This document shows, in pieces, positions 1 to 8,263 of a stretch of DNA of 30,515 nucleotides (positions are counted from its first letter, which is position 1; every line of letters begins with the position of its first letter). The translations under genes were made by a program, and so were the position numbers. The notes beneath the pieces are model-generated. The model was not told the origin of the DNA, did not search any database, and saw only the letters and a program-made list of their open reading frames with translations. Source of the stretch: CAZAMT01 sp964486145 (GTDB taxonomy: Bacteria > Bacteroidota > Bacteroidia > Bacteroidales > JAAAOM01); NCBI GenBank assembly GCA_964486145.1, contig CAZAMT010000018.1:1-30515 (forward strand), read 5' to 3'.

Positions 1-674
1 TTATAGTATTAACAGGGATGAGGCATAACAGTTTAAAAAAGAATTCTTTCTCTAAAAATTATGAATTACATATGGTGTAAAAACACATGTCATGAGTGCA
101 TTTAAGAATTTTGTTCTACTACCATTTTAGTGGAAGAAAAGAACATGGATTAAACTAACAAAACAGGTAAGTGGCAGGAACCAGTTGCAGTGGCAGTTTC
201 GCAAATCACGAGATTGCTATTACTTCCTTCTACTGCTGCTACTGCCACTGACACTTTTAAGCAATAAATTTCTTTATTTATACTCAGTCCTTTCCACTAA
301 ATTCGCAGTAGTACCAAGAATTTTTCAAGCGAAATAGCTGATTTGCTTATTACCTGGGAACCAAGGTTGAAATCAAGTCCGGAAATACTAATTTGTTATT
401 TAACAGGCGAAGCATTATCAAAAAAGTGGCTTTGAGGATCAACCGTTTTGCATAACCTCCTTAAAAAACGCACCCTGCCTGGTTGGAGTGAAACCCCGGT
501 CTTTTATCATCATCGGGTTTCATTGCGGATCAAACACCCAAACCATCCAGTAAGCTTCAATCTTATCAGCATATTCAACGAGTGTTTGGCCATAGGCCTT
601 CCTTTTCCAATTTGTCGGGATCGGCTGCATTAACTCCATGGAACATTTGTACTTCACCTTCCTGGTTAACAATT
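1..674. other. Gene-poor left edge
   Basis: No intact gene is visible on either strand. A 9-bp inverted repeat, CAGTGGCAG (188-196) with CTGCCACTG (242-250), frames a 45-nt loop, and the core AGTGGCAG also occurs as a direct copy at about 171-178. The part nearest the PEPCK gene (about 520-665) reads like decayed coding sequence on the minus strand and is listed separately. The short plus-strand open frame around 448-633 has no recognisable motif and lies opposite that debris. Confidence 0.5.
520..665 (-). pseudogene. Possible frame-shifted coding remnant downstream of PEPCK
   Basis: On the minus strand two adjoining frames carry protein-like composition: one reads QEGEVQMFHGVNAADPDKL and then stops, the other continues with GQTLVEYADKIEAYWMVWVF and stops at 520-522. 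Joining them needs a single-base shift near 595-605. The stretch starts directly after the PEPCK stop codon, in its +1 frame, so it could be the relic of a small downstream gene or, less likely, a lost C-terminal extension. I do not recognise the family. The call rests only on residue composition and the complementary open frames. Confidence 0.3.
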
Positions 675-3600
675 TTACTTCTTGAAAAGCGGATCAGCTC
701 CTATTGTTCCTGAAAGTTGCTGAAGATAGTTCTCAGACTCAGCATGCGATAACAAAGCTTTTGCTTTTTGTAACCGCTCGTGGATATCCATTTCTTTTAT
801 CAATTCTTCATTCTCTTTATTTGATAAGAAGTTTTCAAGATAATTTAATTGTTTTTTATAAAGTTTAACATCCTTCTGCTGTTTGATTTTCAGCCTGTCG
901 TTGTACCAGTCGCTTTTCATTACGTGATCTCTGTCAAAATACTTACGCAATTCAGGGTCGCTGATGTCTTTTCCTTCATAATGTCCGTTTGCCATAATGT
1001 GAAGTAAAATTTTAAGCGGGGGAATGGCAGAATCAACGCTTCCATCTTCAAAATACCTTTTTGCAACCTTCTGTTGAGCTTCCACAATATTGTTAATTCC
1101 ATCAACATAATCATCCATGCCTTGCAGTTCGGGTTTGAGCATTCGATCAGTAAAAACAGCCATGGGTTCATCAAACAAGCGATTCATACAACGGAATGCG
1201 AAATTTGATGTGATGCGATAGCCAAGCCGACTTGCCAATACTTTCTGCCCGTTGTATTCAAAATCTTCCAGTTTTTCGAGGCAATTGTTTTCCAGTAACA
1301 CTTTCGGATCCCTGTCATCGGGTTCGAGGCGCGCCCAAATTTCGGGAATAAGAATACTGATGTCATGGTCAAACCGGTTTTCTGAGCCAACATAACCTGC
1401 AGCAGAAGAGAATCCCTGATATTCAGTTAATATATATGACAAAAGGGCATTGTTGAGGTCCGTTGTTGGTACAAGCATGTTGAAAGGTCCTTTCGTAAGG
1501 GCACCCTCTGAGCCTGCTCCTGTTGTTGAAGGTGATTTACCGGTTAAACTGCAGATAAAATCCATGAACAGCTCAGGTAACTCCTGATAATGAATCGGGT
1601 TGTATACACTAAGAGGACGAATTCCCTTTTTACGATTTACCGGGTTATTTCTTCTTCCGGGTAATACTGCATTTACCGGATGATAAACAGGTTGCCCATT
1701 GGGTATTTTTCTGAATAAACGAATACCAACATCGGCCAGATAGGTTTCTTTTGTTTCATTCTTGAATATGTTACGTTGAAGGTACCTTGGATTATTTGTT
1801 GGTTTGCCATCCACAATTCGGGTATGCGATGGAGTGACAAAATAATCGTCTTTATCACTTTCAATCACTTTTGTAATCAAATCCTTTACCGGTTTTGTGT
1901 ATTTCTCAAAATTAACGGCATCCTCATAAAGTTCAATTGCATGTTCCTTTTTTAAAGGTTCGTAATTGGTCAGGAAGGTGTTTTTACGAGTAATATCAAG
2001 TTCTGCTTCTTTATCATATCCCCTATGAATGGCTTCATCCGGTCTTTGAAATAAATGTGATTCACAGTTGGTAACAATTTTAACGCTTGGGTTTGTATAT
2101 TCCGGGTTTAGATTTTTTAGTCTGGAAGATGGCAATGTAATGGTTGCGGATATGTCGTCTTCCATTTGTATTTTTTCACTCGGAATAAAATCCGATCGCA
2201 GTTTATGCAAATACCACTTTCCTTCGGGACTAAAACCAATACGAACATAGCTTGCTGCAACTTTGTTGTGTTTGTACATCAAGGCATTCCCTTTTCTTCC
2301 GTTTACTATTTCAACATTTAAATGGTCCTTCCAGTTGCCCGTATGTTCGTCATTTCGGTACAATCGTTTGATAAAAAGCACAAGCGTTCTAATATGATCG
2401 GGGATGCTTTGTAAAAATGTATTATAATCATCATTGTATTTATCAGAGGGTGTCAGCAACTTAACCGCTGATCCAAGTGTACGTTCAGGGCTCAGGAAGG
2501 GCCTTGAGGGAGTGGCATCGGGAAATTTTACTTTCCATCGGTTCGAGTAATCGTAGTTAATTAACATATCAGCCCATTTGGAATCCTCTTCCAAATCCTG
2601 GATGTAGAAGGAACCATATTTAATGGCATTGGCCATGGATTTTGAAATTTCCGACTTTCCACCACCAGATACGGTACATGGTTTATGGCAAAATACTCCT
2701 TCGGGCATGGTGTCAACAATTCGCCATAATTGTTGCGTGGGATGTTTTATCAATTGAAACTTATTTCCCGTAGGATGTACATACACCTTTTTCGGGGATA
2801 TTTTTAATTTGTGCTCTTTCCCTCCATGTTGCCAGGTTATACTTCCTCTGTTAATATCCATATCAGCATATTCCGGGATATAAACAATGTCGGGATATTT
2901 TCTGTCAATTGCGTAATTTTCAGGGTATACCGTGATATTATCTCCGAGAAGCTCTTTAACATCCTGGAATGTATAATCGCCTGTGAATTTTGAAGAAAAT
3001 GCTTTTCCGAAAATTTTATCACTCATGTTTCCTTTTGGAAAAGCAATGGCTCCGCCTGCATGTTCTTCTTCAACTATCCCGTATAAATTCGCAGAATAGC
3101 TTATCTGGGTTTTAATCTCTTTTTTCGAATAGCCAAAGTAATTGTCAGCAATTAACGTGATGACAACACCGTTTTCGTCCCGGCAAGTAATTTTAAATGC
3201 ACCACCATCATTGTAAAACTCATTCTCATCGGACCAGCACATACCATCCCTTTTTTGCCGCTCTGTGGCTTCATTGTAATGTGGCAGACCGATATCTTTT
3301 TTCTTTAGCTGGGTAAGTTGAGGTGCAAGAATAATACAACCGGTATGACCTGTCCAATGCTCCACATCCAATGCAGCATCGTTAACAGCCAGATTATGAT
3401 CACCTCCATTTCCAAATATTGACTCAACAAAATCAAGATTACTTACCAGACTTCCAGGTGCAAAAAAACGAATCTCCATGCTTTTTTCGGTGATTACGCC
3501 TTTCACCTCCGGGCAAACCACGGGTCGTAACAACAGGGAAACCATAACTTTGGCCTGTTCTTTTTGGTTTGCCGTAAATGGCAGTGTTTTAATGTGATCA

Positions 3601-4196
3601 GAAGGATGTAATGCCTCATGCAGGAGGTTTGCAAAAGCAACTTTAGGAACTATTTTTTTGTCAAGAGGTACAGGTAAACCACCTTCAACAATGTGAAACG
3701 TTCCTTTTGTGGTTCTTTTATCTTTTGCCGGATTGTTCAGTATTCCCTGCTTCACACGATAGGAACTTACATATTCATTTTTAAATTCGTTTCCATTTGG
3801 TGGCAGACTTACTTCCCTTGCCATGCCTTTTTGATTTAGCACGAATGTATCATTTGGCAAATGAAGGGATTTATCAATATTAATATCTTTTAAATACGTA
3901 TTGATAAATTCCTGAATTCTGCTATCGGCAGGAGATAAATGATCTGACAATAAACGTGTTTTTTCACGGAAACTGTTTATCAACCCTTCAGTTAATGAAA
4001 TAAATTTTGAATTCGACAACTTGCTTCCTGAATCCTCTTCATCGTAAAACAACGGCTGTCCTAAAGCCGCCAGTTGTAAGTTAATGAATTGAATCATATC
4101 CCTGCGGTCCTTCTTGCTGGGCTTCAATGTTCCTTTAATATCCTGTCTCATATGTTTTATGTTTATATGTTTTCCTGCATTGCGTTTTTCAATCAT
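675..4196 (-). CDS. PPi-type phosphoenolpyruvate carboxykinase
   Basis: A cytoplasmic enzyme of 1173 residues. I assign it to the PPi-type PEPCK family known from Entamoeba and Propionibacterium (about 1100-1200 residues), unrelated in length to the 500-600-residue ATP and GTP enzymes. The family interconverts PEP, CO2 and phosphate with oxaloacetate and pyrophosphate. Blocks that match my memory of the family are the N-terminal LAALGQPLF (43-50), QGILNNP (150-156), KDKRTTKGTFH (158-168), EIRFFAPGSLVSNLDFVES (241-259), EHWTGHTGC (279-287), YNDGGAFKIT (328-337) and the glycine-rich GGGKSEISKS (511-520), a likely phosphate-binding loop. No signal peptide or membrane segment is seen. A second Met at residue 16 (4151) could be the true start. 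Hairpins at 4226-4272 separate it from yjbQ, so it probably has its own promoter. Family recognition is from memory, without a search; biochemical direction is not shown by sequence. Confidence 0.75.
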   Translation of the reverse strand: MIEKRNAGKHINIKHMRQDIKGTLKPSKKDRRDMIQFINLQLAALGQPLFYDEEDSGSKLSNSKFISLTEGLINSFREKTRLLSDHLSPADSRIQEFINTYLKDINIDKSLHLPNDTFVLNQKGMAREVSLPPNGNEFKNEYVSSYRVKQGILNNPAKDKRTTKGTFHIVEGGLPVPLDKKIVPKVAFANLLHEALHPSDHIKTLPFTANQKEQAKVMVSLLLRPVVCPEVKGVITEKSMEIRFFAPGSLVSNLDFVESIFGNGGDHNLAVNDAALDVEHWTGHTGCIILAPQLTQLKKKDIGLPHYNEATERQKRDGMCWSDENEFYNDGGAFKITCRDENGVVITLIADNYFGYSKKEIKTQISYSANLYGIVEEEHAGGAIAFPKGNMSDKIFGKAFSSKFTGDYTFQDVKELLGDNITVYPENYAIDRKYPDIVYIPEYADMDINRGSITWQHGGKEHKLKISPKKVYVHPTGNKFQLIKHPTQQLWRIVDTMPEGVFCHKPCTVSGGGKSEISKSMANAIKYGSFYIQDLEEDSKWADMLINYDYSNRWKVKFPDATPSRPFLSPERTLGSAVKLLTPSDKYNDDYNTFLQSIPDHIRTLVLFIKRLYRNDEHTGNWKDHLNVEIVNGRKGNALMYKHNKVAASYVRIGFSPEGKWYLHKLRSDFIPSEKIQMEDDISATITLPSSRLKNLNPEYTNPSVKIVTNCESHLFQRPDEAIHRGYDKEAELDITRKNTFLTNYEPLKKEHAIELYEDAVNFEKYTKPVKDLITKVIESDKDDYFVTPSHTRIVDGKPTNNPRYLQRNIFKNETKETYLADVGIRLFRKIPNGQPVYHPVNAVLPGRRNNPVNRKKGIRPLSVYNPIHYQELPELFMDFICSLTGKSPSTTGAGSEGALTKGPFNMLVPTTDLNNALLSYILTEYQGFSSAAGYVGSENRFDHDISILIPEIWARLEPDDRDPKVLLENNCLEKLEDFEYNGQKVLASRLGYRITSNFAFRCMNRLFDEPMAVFTDRMLKPELQGMDDYVDGINNIVEAQQKVAKRYFEDGSVDSAIPPLKILLHIMANGHYEGKDISDPELRKYFDRDHVMKSDWYNDRLKIKQQKDVKLYKKQLNYLENFLSNKENEELIKEMDIHERLQKAKALLSHAESENYLQQLSGTIGADPLFKK

Positions 4197-4225
4197 TTAG
4201 CCTTATTAATTAACTTCGTTGAACT

Positions 4226-4272
4226 CCCCGAAAAAATATCGGGGCAGGCAGTCCTTCCCCGATAAATCGGGG
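4226..4272. terminator. GC-rich nested hairpins between yjbQ and PEPCK
   Basis: CCCCGA (4226-4231) pairs with TCGGGG (4239-4244); TATCGGGG (4237-4244) pairs with CCCCGATA (4257-4264) across a 12-nt loop; CCCCGA (4257-4262) pairs with TCGGGG (4267-4272). The alternatives are mutually exclusive. The block lies just after yjbQ and before PEPCK on the minus strand, so it may end the dapF-yjbQ transcript. There is no clear T-run, so it may instead be a dispersed palindromic repeat. Confidence 0.45.
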
Positions 4273-4323
4273 CGGGTTGTCCTCGGTTCATAAATTATTT
4301 ACAATCGACTGTTTACTATCAAA

Positions 4324-4740
4324 TTATTCACCGATTATTTTTACCAAAACCCGTTTTTTACGTTTTCCATCAAATTCACCATAAAAAATTTGTTCCCAGG
4401 GTCCAAAATCGAGTTTCCCATCGGTAACAGCTACCACTACTTCACGTCCCATTATTGTTCGTTTAAGATGTGCATCGGCATTATCTTCAAAGCCATTGTG
4501 TTGATATTGTGAGTATGGTTTTTCTGGTGCAAGTTTTTCAAGCCAGACTTCAAAATCGTGGTGTAGGCCTGATTCGTCATCATTGATGAATACACTTGCC
4601 GAAATGTGCATGGCATTGCAAAGTAACAGGCCTTCCTGTATTCCACTTTCTTTCAGGCATTCCTGAATCTGTGGGGTGATATTGATAAATGCTCTTCGGG
4701 TGGAGGTATTAAACCAGAGTTCTTTTTTATACGAATTCAT
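4324..4740 (-). CDS. yjbQ: YjbQ family protein (UPF0047)
   Basis: A 138-residue cytoplasmic protein of the YjbQ/UPF0047 family, which is of usual length (130-140). The diagnostic pattern is present: NAMHISASVFIND near the middle of the N-terminal half, YQHNGFEDNADAHLK (about 78-93), the conserved MGREVVVAVTDGKL, then GPWEQIFYGEFDGKR near the C-terminus. The histidines and aspartate in these blocks form the family's conserved site. Some members have weak thiamine-phosphate synthase activity in E. coli complementation, but the physiological role is not settled. The start lies 20 nt after the dapF stop on the same strand, so the two are probably co-transcribed. I am sure of the family and make no claim on function. 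Confidence 0.88.
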   Translation of the reverse strand: MNSYKKELWFNTSTRRAFINITPQIQECLKESGIQEGLLLCNAMHISASVFINDDESGLHHDFEVWLEKLAPEKPYSQYQHNGFEDNADAHLKRTIMGREVVVAVTDGKLDFGPWEQIFYGEFDGKRKKRVLVKIIGE

Positions 4741-4760
4741 ATAAATTAATTGTATTAGAA

Positions 4761-5546
4761 TTAAACTTCAATTTGTCCGCTAAAAACAAAGGTTGCGGGG
4801 CCTTTTAGCCAAATATTGGAGAATGTATTGTCAACATTTCTGGTAAACTTTACCTGTAAGTTTCCACCTTTGGTTTGAATATCTACTGAAGAATTGTCAG
4901 TAGTATTTACCAGCGCTGCACTTATGGCAGAGGCCACTGCGCCAGTTCCGCAGGAATACGTTTCATTCTCGACCCCTCGTTCGTATGTCCGCACTGAGAC
5001 CAAACCGTTTCCTTTTTGTTGATAAAAATTTACATTGGTTCCTAAAGCTTTAAATCTTGCATTGTATCGGATTTTTCTTCCTTCGCTAATTACATCATAA
5101 TTATCGAGCGAATCAACAGGAACTACATAATGAGGAGATCCTGTATCCAAAAAATAATTAGCATTGTCGGTTTCTATTTTTTTAACATCAGTCATTTTCA
5201 AATTAACCTGCTCATCGGTTTCAATGGTAACCTGGTGTTCTCCATCAATAGCTTCAAAGGCACATTTATCGTGAAATATTCCTGATTTTTTTGCAAATGC
5301 GGCAATGCACCTGCCACCATTTCCGCACATAGTGCTTTCCTTTCCATCGGAGTTGAAGTAAACCATTTTAAAATCAAATGTATCGGATTCCTGAAGCAAC
5401 ATTAATCCATCTCCACCAATGCCGAATCTTCTGTCACAAAGAAACATAACCAGATCGGATTCATTTTTCGGGAACTTTTTTTTCCTGTCATCGATAACGA
5501 TAAAGTCGTTTCCGGTACCCTGATATTTTGAAAATTGTATATTCAT
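4761..5546 (-). CDS. dapF: Diaminopimelate epimerase
   Basis: This 261-residue cytoplasmic enzyme interconverts LL- and meso-diaminopimelate, the last step before meso-DAP is used for lysine and peptidoglycan. Both catalytic cysteines are visible in their normal setting: C74 in MCGNGGRC and C199 in YSCGTGA. The N-terminal GTGNDF (11-15) and FNSDG (64-68) substrate-binding blocks and the two-fold pseudo-symmetric layout are intact. Length is normal (260-280). The ATG at 5546 begins MNIQFSKYQGTGNDF, as expected. It is the first gene of a two-gene unit with yjbQ and is divergent from the HtrA-type protease; a good phylum-type promoter lies about 90 nt upstream. Confidence 0.95.
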   Translation of the reverse strand: MNIQFSKYQGTGNDFIVIDDRKKKFPKNESDLVMFLCDRRFGIGGDGLMLLQESDTFDFKMVYFNSDGKESTMCGNGGRCIAAFAKKSGIFHDKCAFEAIDGEHQVTIETDEQVNLKMTDVKKIETDNANYFLDTGSPHYVVPVDSLDNYDVISEGRKIRYNARFKALGTNVNFYQQKGNGLVSVRTYERGVENETYSCGTGAVASAISAALVNTTDNSSVDIQTKGGNLQVKFTRNVDNTFSNIWLKGPATFVFSGQIEV

Positions 5547-5636
5547 CTAACGAGTTAAAAATTGTTAAAACAAGCATACTTGCCATCAAAAAGCATTTTT
5601 TTGGTGTTGTTCTTGATAACAAATGTTATGAATTTA

Positions 5637-5667
5637 CAAAAGTATAATTCATGCAATCGGAATACAA
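5637..5667 (-). promoter_or_regulatory. Bacteroidota-type promoter for dapF
   Basis: On the minus strand TACTTTTG (5644-5637) matches the -7 consensus TAnnTTTG, and TTG (5667-5665) sits 20 nt upstream as a -33 element. The implied leader to the dapF ATG is about 85 nt. Confidence 0.5.
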
Positions 5668-5774
5668 CATTTAATAAAATATAAATGAAAGAATTTACGA
5701 TGCATATAAAAACAAGAACAAGAGAATAAAATTGTTGTTTAATAATTTAAAGTATTATTATAAAATAGAATACC

Positions 5775-7211
5775 ATGAAAACAAAAAAAATTTTAGGATC
5801 ATTAATGCTGGCAGTCTTGGGTGGATTAATTGCTTTGTTTGCTTATTCGTTGCTTGTTGATAACAAACCAAAAGTTATAACAGCCAAAACAGAGCAACCC
5901 ATTGCATTTGCCAATTTACCTGAAAACTACGATCCGGAGTCCATGGATTTTACTTATGCCGCTGAAAGCACCGTACATGCAGTGGTTCATGTGAAAACCC
6001 AGTCGACTCGGGATAACAACTATCGTAATCCATTATATGAATTTTTTTATGGAGACAGGTATCGATCAGATCCTGAGCCGGTTGTAGGTTTTGGGAGTGG
6101 AGTAATTGTTTCCGATGACGGATACATAGTAACAAATAACCACGTTATTGACAATTCGAACAAAATTTTTGTCACACTCAATGATAACAGGGAATTTGAG
6201 GCTGAATTGGTTGGAGCGGATCCAAGCACGGATTTGGCGGTTATAAAAGTAAAGTCAGAAAGTTTACCATCAATTGCATTTGGTAATTCAGATATTCTTC
6301 GTCTCGGAGAATGGGTTTTGGCTGTTGGAAATCCTTACAACTTAACATCAACAGTAACAGCGGGTATTATTAGTGCTAAGGGAAGAAGCCTGGGAATTAT
6401 AAGAGATGATTTCAGGGTAGAATCCTTTATCCAGACTGATGCGGCTCTAAATCGAGGAAACAGTGGAGGAGCGCTGGTTAATTTGAAAGGTCAACTGGTA
6501 GGGATAAATACAGCAATAATATCACCTTCAGGTGGTTATGCAGGTAACTCCTTTGCGGTTCCTGTTAGCATAGTAAAAAAGGTATACGAGGATATTAAAG
6601 AATTTGGACAGGTGCAAAGAGCAATTTTAGGAGTAACCATTGAAGATGTTAACTCTGAGCTTGCTGATGAAATAGATATTAAAGAAATACAAGGTGTTTA
6701 CATTAATGGCCTTCGGGATGACGGAGCAGCCAAAGAAGCAGGTATTCAGGTGGGAGATGTTATCACCTCGGTCAATGGTGTTCAGGTTAATTCAGTTGCC
6801 GAATTGCAGGAGCAAATCAGCAGATATAGACCCAAGGAAAAGGTTACCGTTACACTCTTACGTAAAAATAAAAAGAAACAAATTGATGTGGTTCTGCGTA
6901 ATATGCAAGGGAACACAAATATTGTGAGAGCCGATGCCGTTAGCAGCGCTCTGGGCGCTAAGTTTGAAGAAATAAGTTCATCTGAAAAGCAAAAGTTTGG
7001 AATTGACCATGGAGTTAAAATTTCAAAGATTGAAGCTGGTAAGCTAAAATCTGAAGGTATCCAGGAAGGGTTTATTATTCTTAAAATTAATAATCAGCCC
7101 GTTCGCTCGGTTACCGATATAAAACAAATCATTAACTCTTCAGATGGTGGGGTTTATATTGAAGGAATATATCCCAACGGAACAGTTGCATATTATGCTT
7201 TTGCCAAGTAG
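5775..7211 (+). CDS. DegP/HtrA-type periplasmic serine protease
   Basis: A 478-residue trypsin-like protease/chaperone for envelope protein quality control. One N-terminal hydrophobic helix (about 6-27) acts as a signal peptide or membrane anchor. The protease domain (about 60-275) carries the full triad: H123 in NNHVID, D153 in STDLAVIKV and S230 in NRGNSGGAL. Two PDZ domains follow (about 285-375, with GVYINGL and AGIQVGDVI; about 390-475, with EGFIILKIN), which gives the DegP/DegQ layout. Length is normal for the phylum (460-510). It is divergent from dapF and ends in a strong hairpin before rpoD. I leave the symbol open because the phylum's copies do not split cleanly into DegP and DegQ. 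Confidence 0.93.
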   Translation: MKTKKILGSLMLAVLGGLIALFAYSLLVDNKPKVITAKTEQPIAFANLPENYDPESMDFTYAAESTVHAVVHVKTQSTRDNNYRNPLYEFFYGDRYRSDPEPVVGFGSGVIVSDDGYIVTNNHVIDNSNKIFVTLNDNREFEAELVGADPSTDLAVIKVKSESLPSIAFGNSDILRLGEWVLAVGNPYNLTSTVTAGIISAKGRSLGIIRDDFRVESFIQTDAALNRGNSGGALVNLKGQLVGINTAIISPSGGYAGNSFAVPVSIVKKVYEDIKEFGQVQRAILGVTIEDVNSELADEIDIKEIQGVYINGLRDDGAAKEAGIQVGDVITSVNGVQVNSVAELQEQISRYRPKEKVTVTLLRKNKKKQIDVVLRNMQGNTNIVRADAVSSALGAKFEEISSSEKQKFGIDHGVKISKIEAGKLKSEGIQEGFIILKINNQPVRSVTDIKQIINSSDGGVYIEGIYPNGTVAYYAFAK

Positions 7212-7244
7212 GACACTGGTTCTGCAGATCCGTTAAAACAAAAT

Positions 7245-7275
7245 GGAAAAAGCCTGCAGAATCTGCAGGCTTTTG
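7245..7275 (+). terminator. Rho-independent terminator after the HtrA-type gene
   Basis: AGCCTGCAG (7251-7259) pairs perfectly with CTGCAGGCT (7263-7271) around a 3-nt loop; flanking A4 and T4 extend the stem and give a T-rich tail. It isolates the protease transcript from the sigma factor gene. Confidence 0.85.
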
Positions 7276-7309
7276 TTCTTTCAGTTATCGGCTGTCCGGC
7301 ATATTTAGA

Positions 7310-7340
7310 TTGAATTTAAATGTTTAATAGTATAAATTCG
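7310..7340 (+). promoter_or_regulatory. Probable promoter for the primary sigma factor
   Basis: TTG at 7310-7312 and TAAATTCG at 7333-7340 (one mismatch to TAnnTTTG) are 20 nt apart; the sigma-factor ATG follows at 7371. This is the only good candidate between the terminator and the gene. Confidence 0.4.
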
Positions 7341-7370
7341 CAAAAATTTTTAGAAAGGACAAGTTAGATA

Positions 7371-8231
7371 ATGAGACAGCTGAAGATTACAAAATCAATT
7401 ACCAATCGTGAAAGTGCTTCCCTTGACAAATATTTACAGGAAATTGGCAAAGAAGAGCTTATTACTGTAGATGAAGAAGTTGAGTTGGCACAACGAATCA
7501 GAAAGGGCGATAAGATTGCCCTGGAAAAGCTTACAAGGGCAAACCTCAGATTTGTTGTTTCGGTTGCGAAACAATATCAGAATCAGGGTTTAAGCCTGCC
7601 GGATTTAATAAATGAAGGAAATCTTGGGTTGATTAAAGCTGCTGAAAAATTTGACGAAACCCGGGGGTTTAAATTCATTTCTTATGCTGTTTGGTGGATT
7701 CGCCAGTCTGTTTTGCAAGCTCTCGCTGAACAATCCAGAATTGTTAGATTACCTTTGAACCAGGTGGGTTCGCTAAATAAAATTAACAAAGCATATAACA
7801 AATTTGAGCAGGAATTCGAACGATCACCAACAACCGATGAGCTTGCTGAAACCCTTGAATTGCCAAAGGAAAAAGTGACCGATACTTTAAAAGTATCCGG
7901 AAGACATATTTCCATGGATGCTCCATTCACCGATGGTGAAGATAATACATTGCTCGATGTTATATCAAACAACGACTCACCAAATGCTGACAAGGAATTG
8001 ATAAATGAATCATTATCAAAAGAAGTAGGCCGGGCACTTGCAACTCTTACTGACAGGGAGCGTGATATTTTGAAATTCTTTTTCGGTATTGGTGTTCAAG
8101 AGTTGACACTTGAAGAAATTGGAGTTAAATTTGGCTTAACCAGGGAAAGGGTACGCCAGATTAAAGAAAAGGCTATTCGGAGGTTGAGACATACCACAAG
8201 AAGTAAATTATTAAAGTCCTATCTGGGTTAA
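7371..8231 (+). CDS. rpoD: Primary sigma factor, RpoD/SigA family
   Basis: A 286-residue sigma-70 protein that directs RNA polymerase to housekeeping promoters. It lacks the long region 1.1 of proteobacterial RpoD, as is normal in Bacteroidota, where the primary sigma is about 286 residues and recognises TTTG/TAnnTTTG. Region 1.2 is at about 17-50, region 2 at about 54-125 (NLRFVVSVAKQY; DLINEGNLGLIKAAEKFD; ISYAVWWIRQ), region 3 at about 130-205 and region 4 at about 215-280 with the -35-binding helix-turn-helix LTLEEIGVKFGLTRERVRQI. The N-terminal MRQLKITKSITNRESASLDKY is the phylum's typical start. It is monocistronic between two terminators. Several promoters in this window fit its expected specificity. 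Confidence 0.93.
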   Translation: MRQLKITKSITNRESASLDKYLQEIGKEELITVDEEVELAQRIRKGDKIALEKLTRANLRFVVSVAKQYQNQGLSLPDLINEGNLGLIKAAEKFDETRGFKFISYAVWWIRQSVLQALAEQSRIVRLPLNQVGSLNKINKAYNKFEQEFERSPTTDELAETLELPKEKVTDTLKVSGRHISMDAPFTDGEDNTLLDVISNNDSPNADKELINESLSKEVGRALATLTDRERDILKFFFGIGVQELTLEEIGVKFGLTRERVRQIKEKAIRRLRHTTRSKLLKSYLG

Positions 8232-8241
8232 TTGTAAAAAT

Positions 8242-8263
8242 CCTGACATTGTCAGGGTTTTTT
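8242..8263. terminator. Bidirectional terminator between rpoD and glycerate kinase
   Basis: CCTGAC (8242-8247) pairs with GTCAGG (8251-8256) around a 3-nt loop. A T6 run follows on the plus strand and, read from the other side, a T5 run follows on the minus strand, so the site can serve both convergent genes. The glycerate kinase stop codon (8252-8254) lies inside the stem. Confidence 0.8.

Noticed and set aside
448..633. Small plus-strand open frame of 61 codons.
   Set aside because: No recognisable motif, no promoter or ribosome site, and it lies opposite a more protein-like minus-strand remnant.
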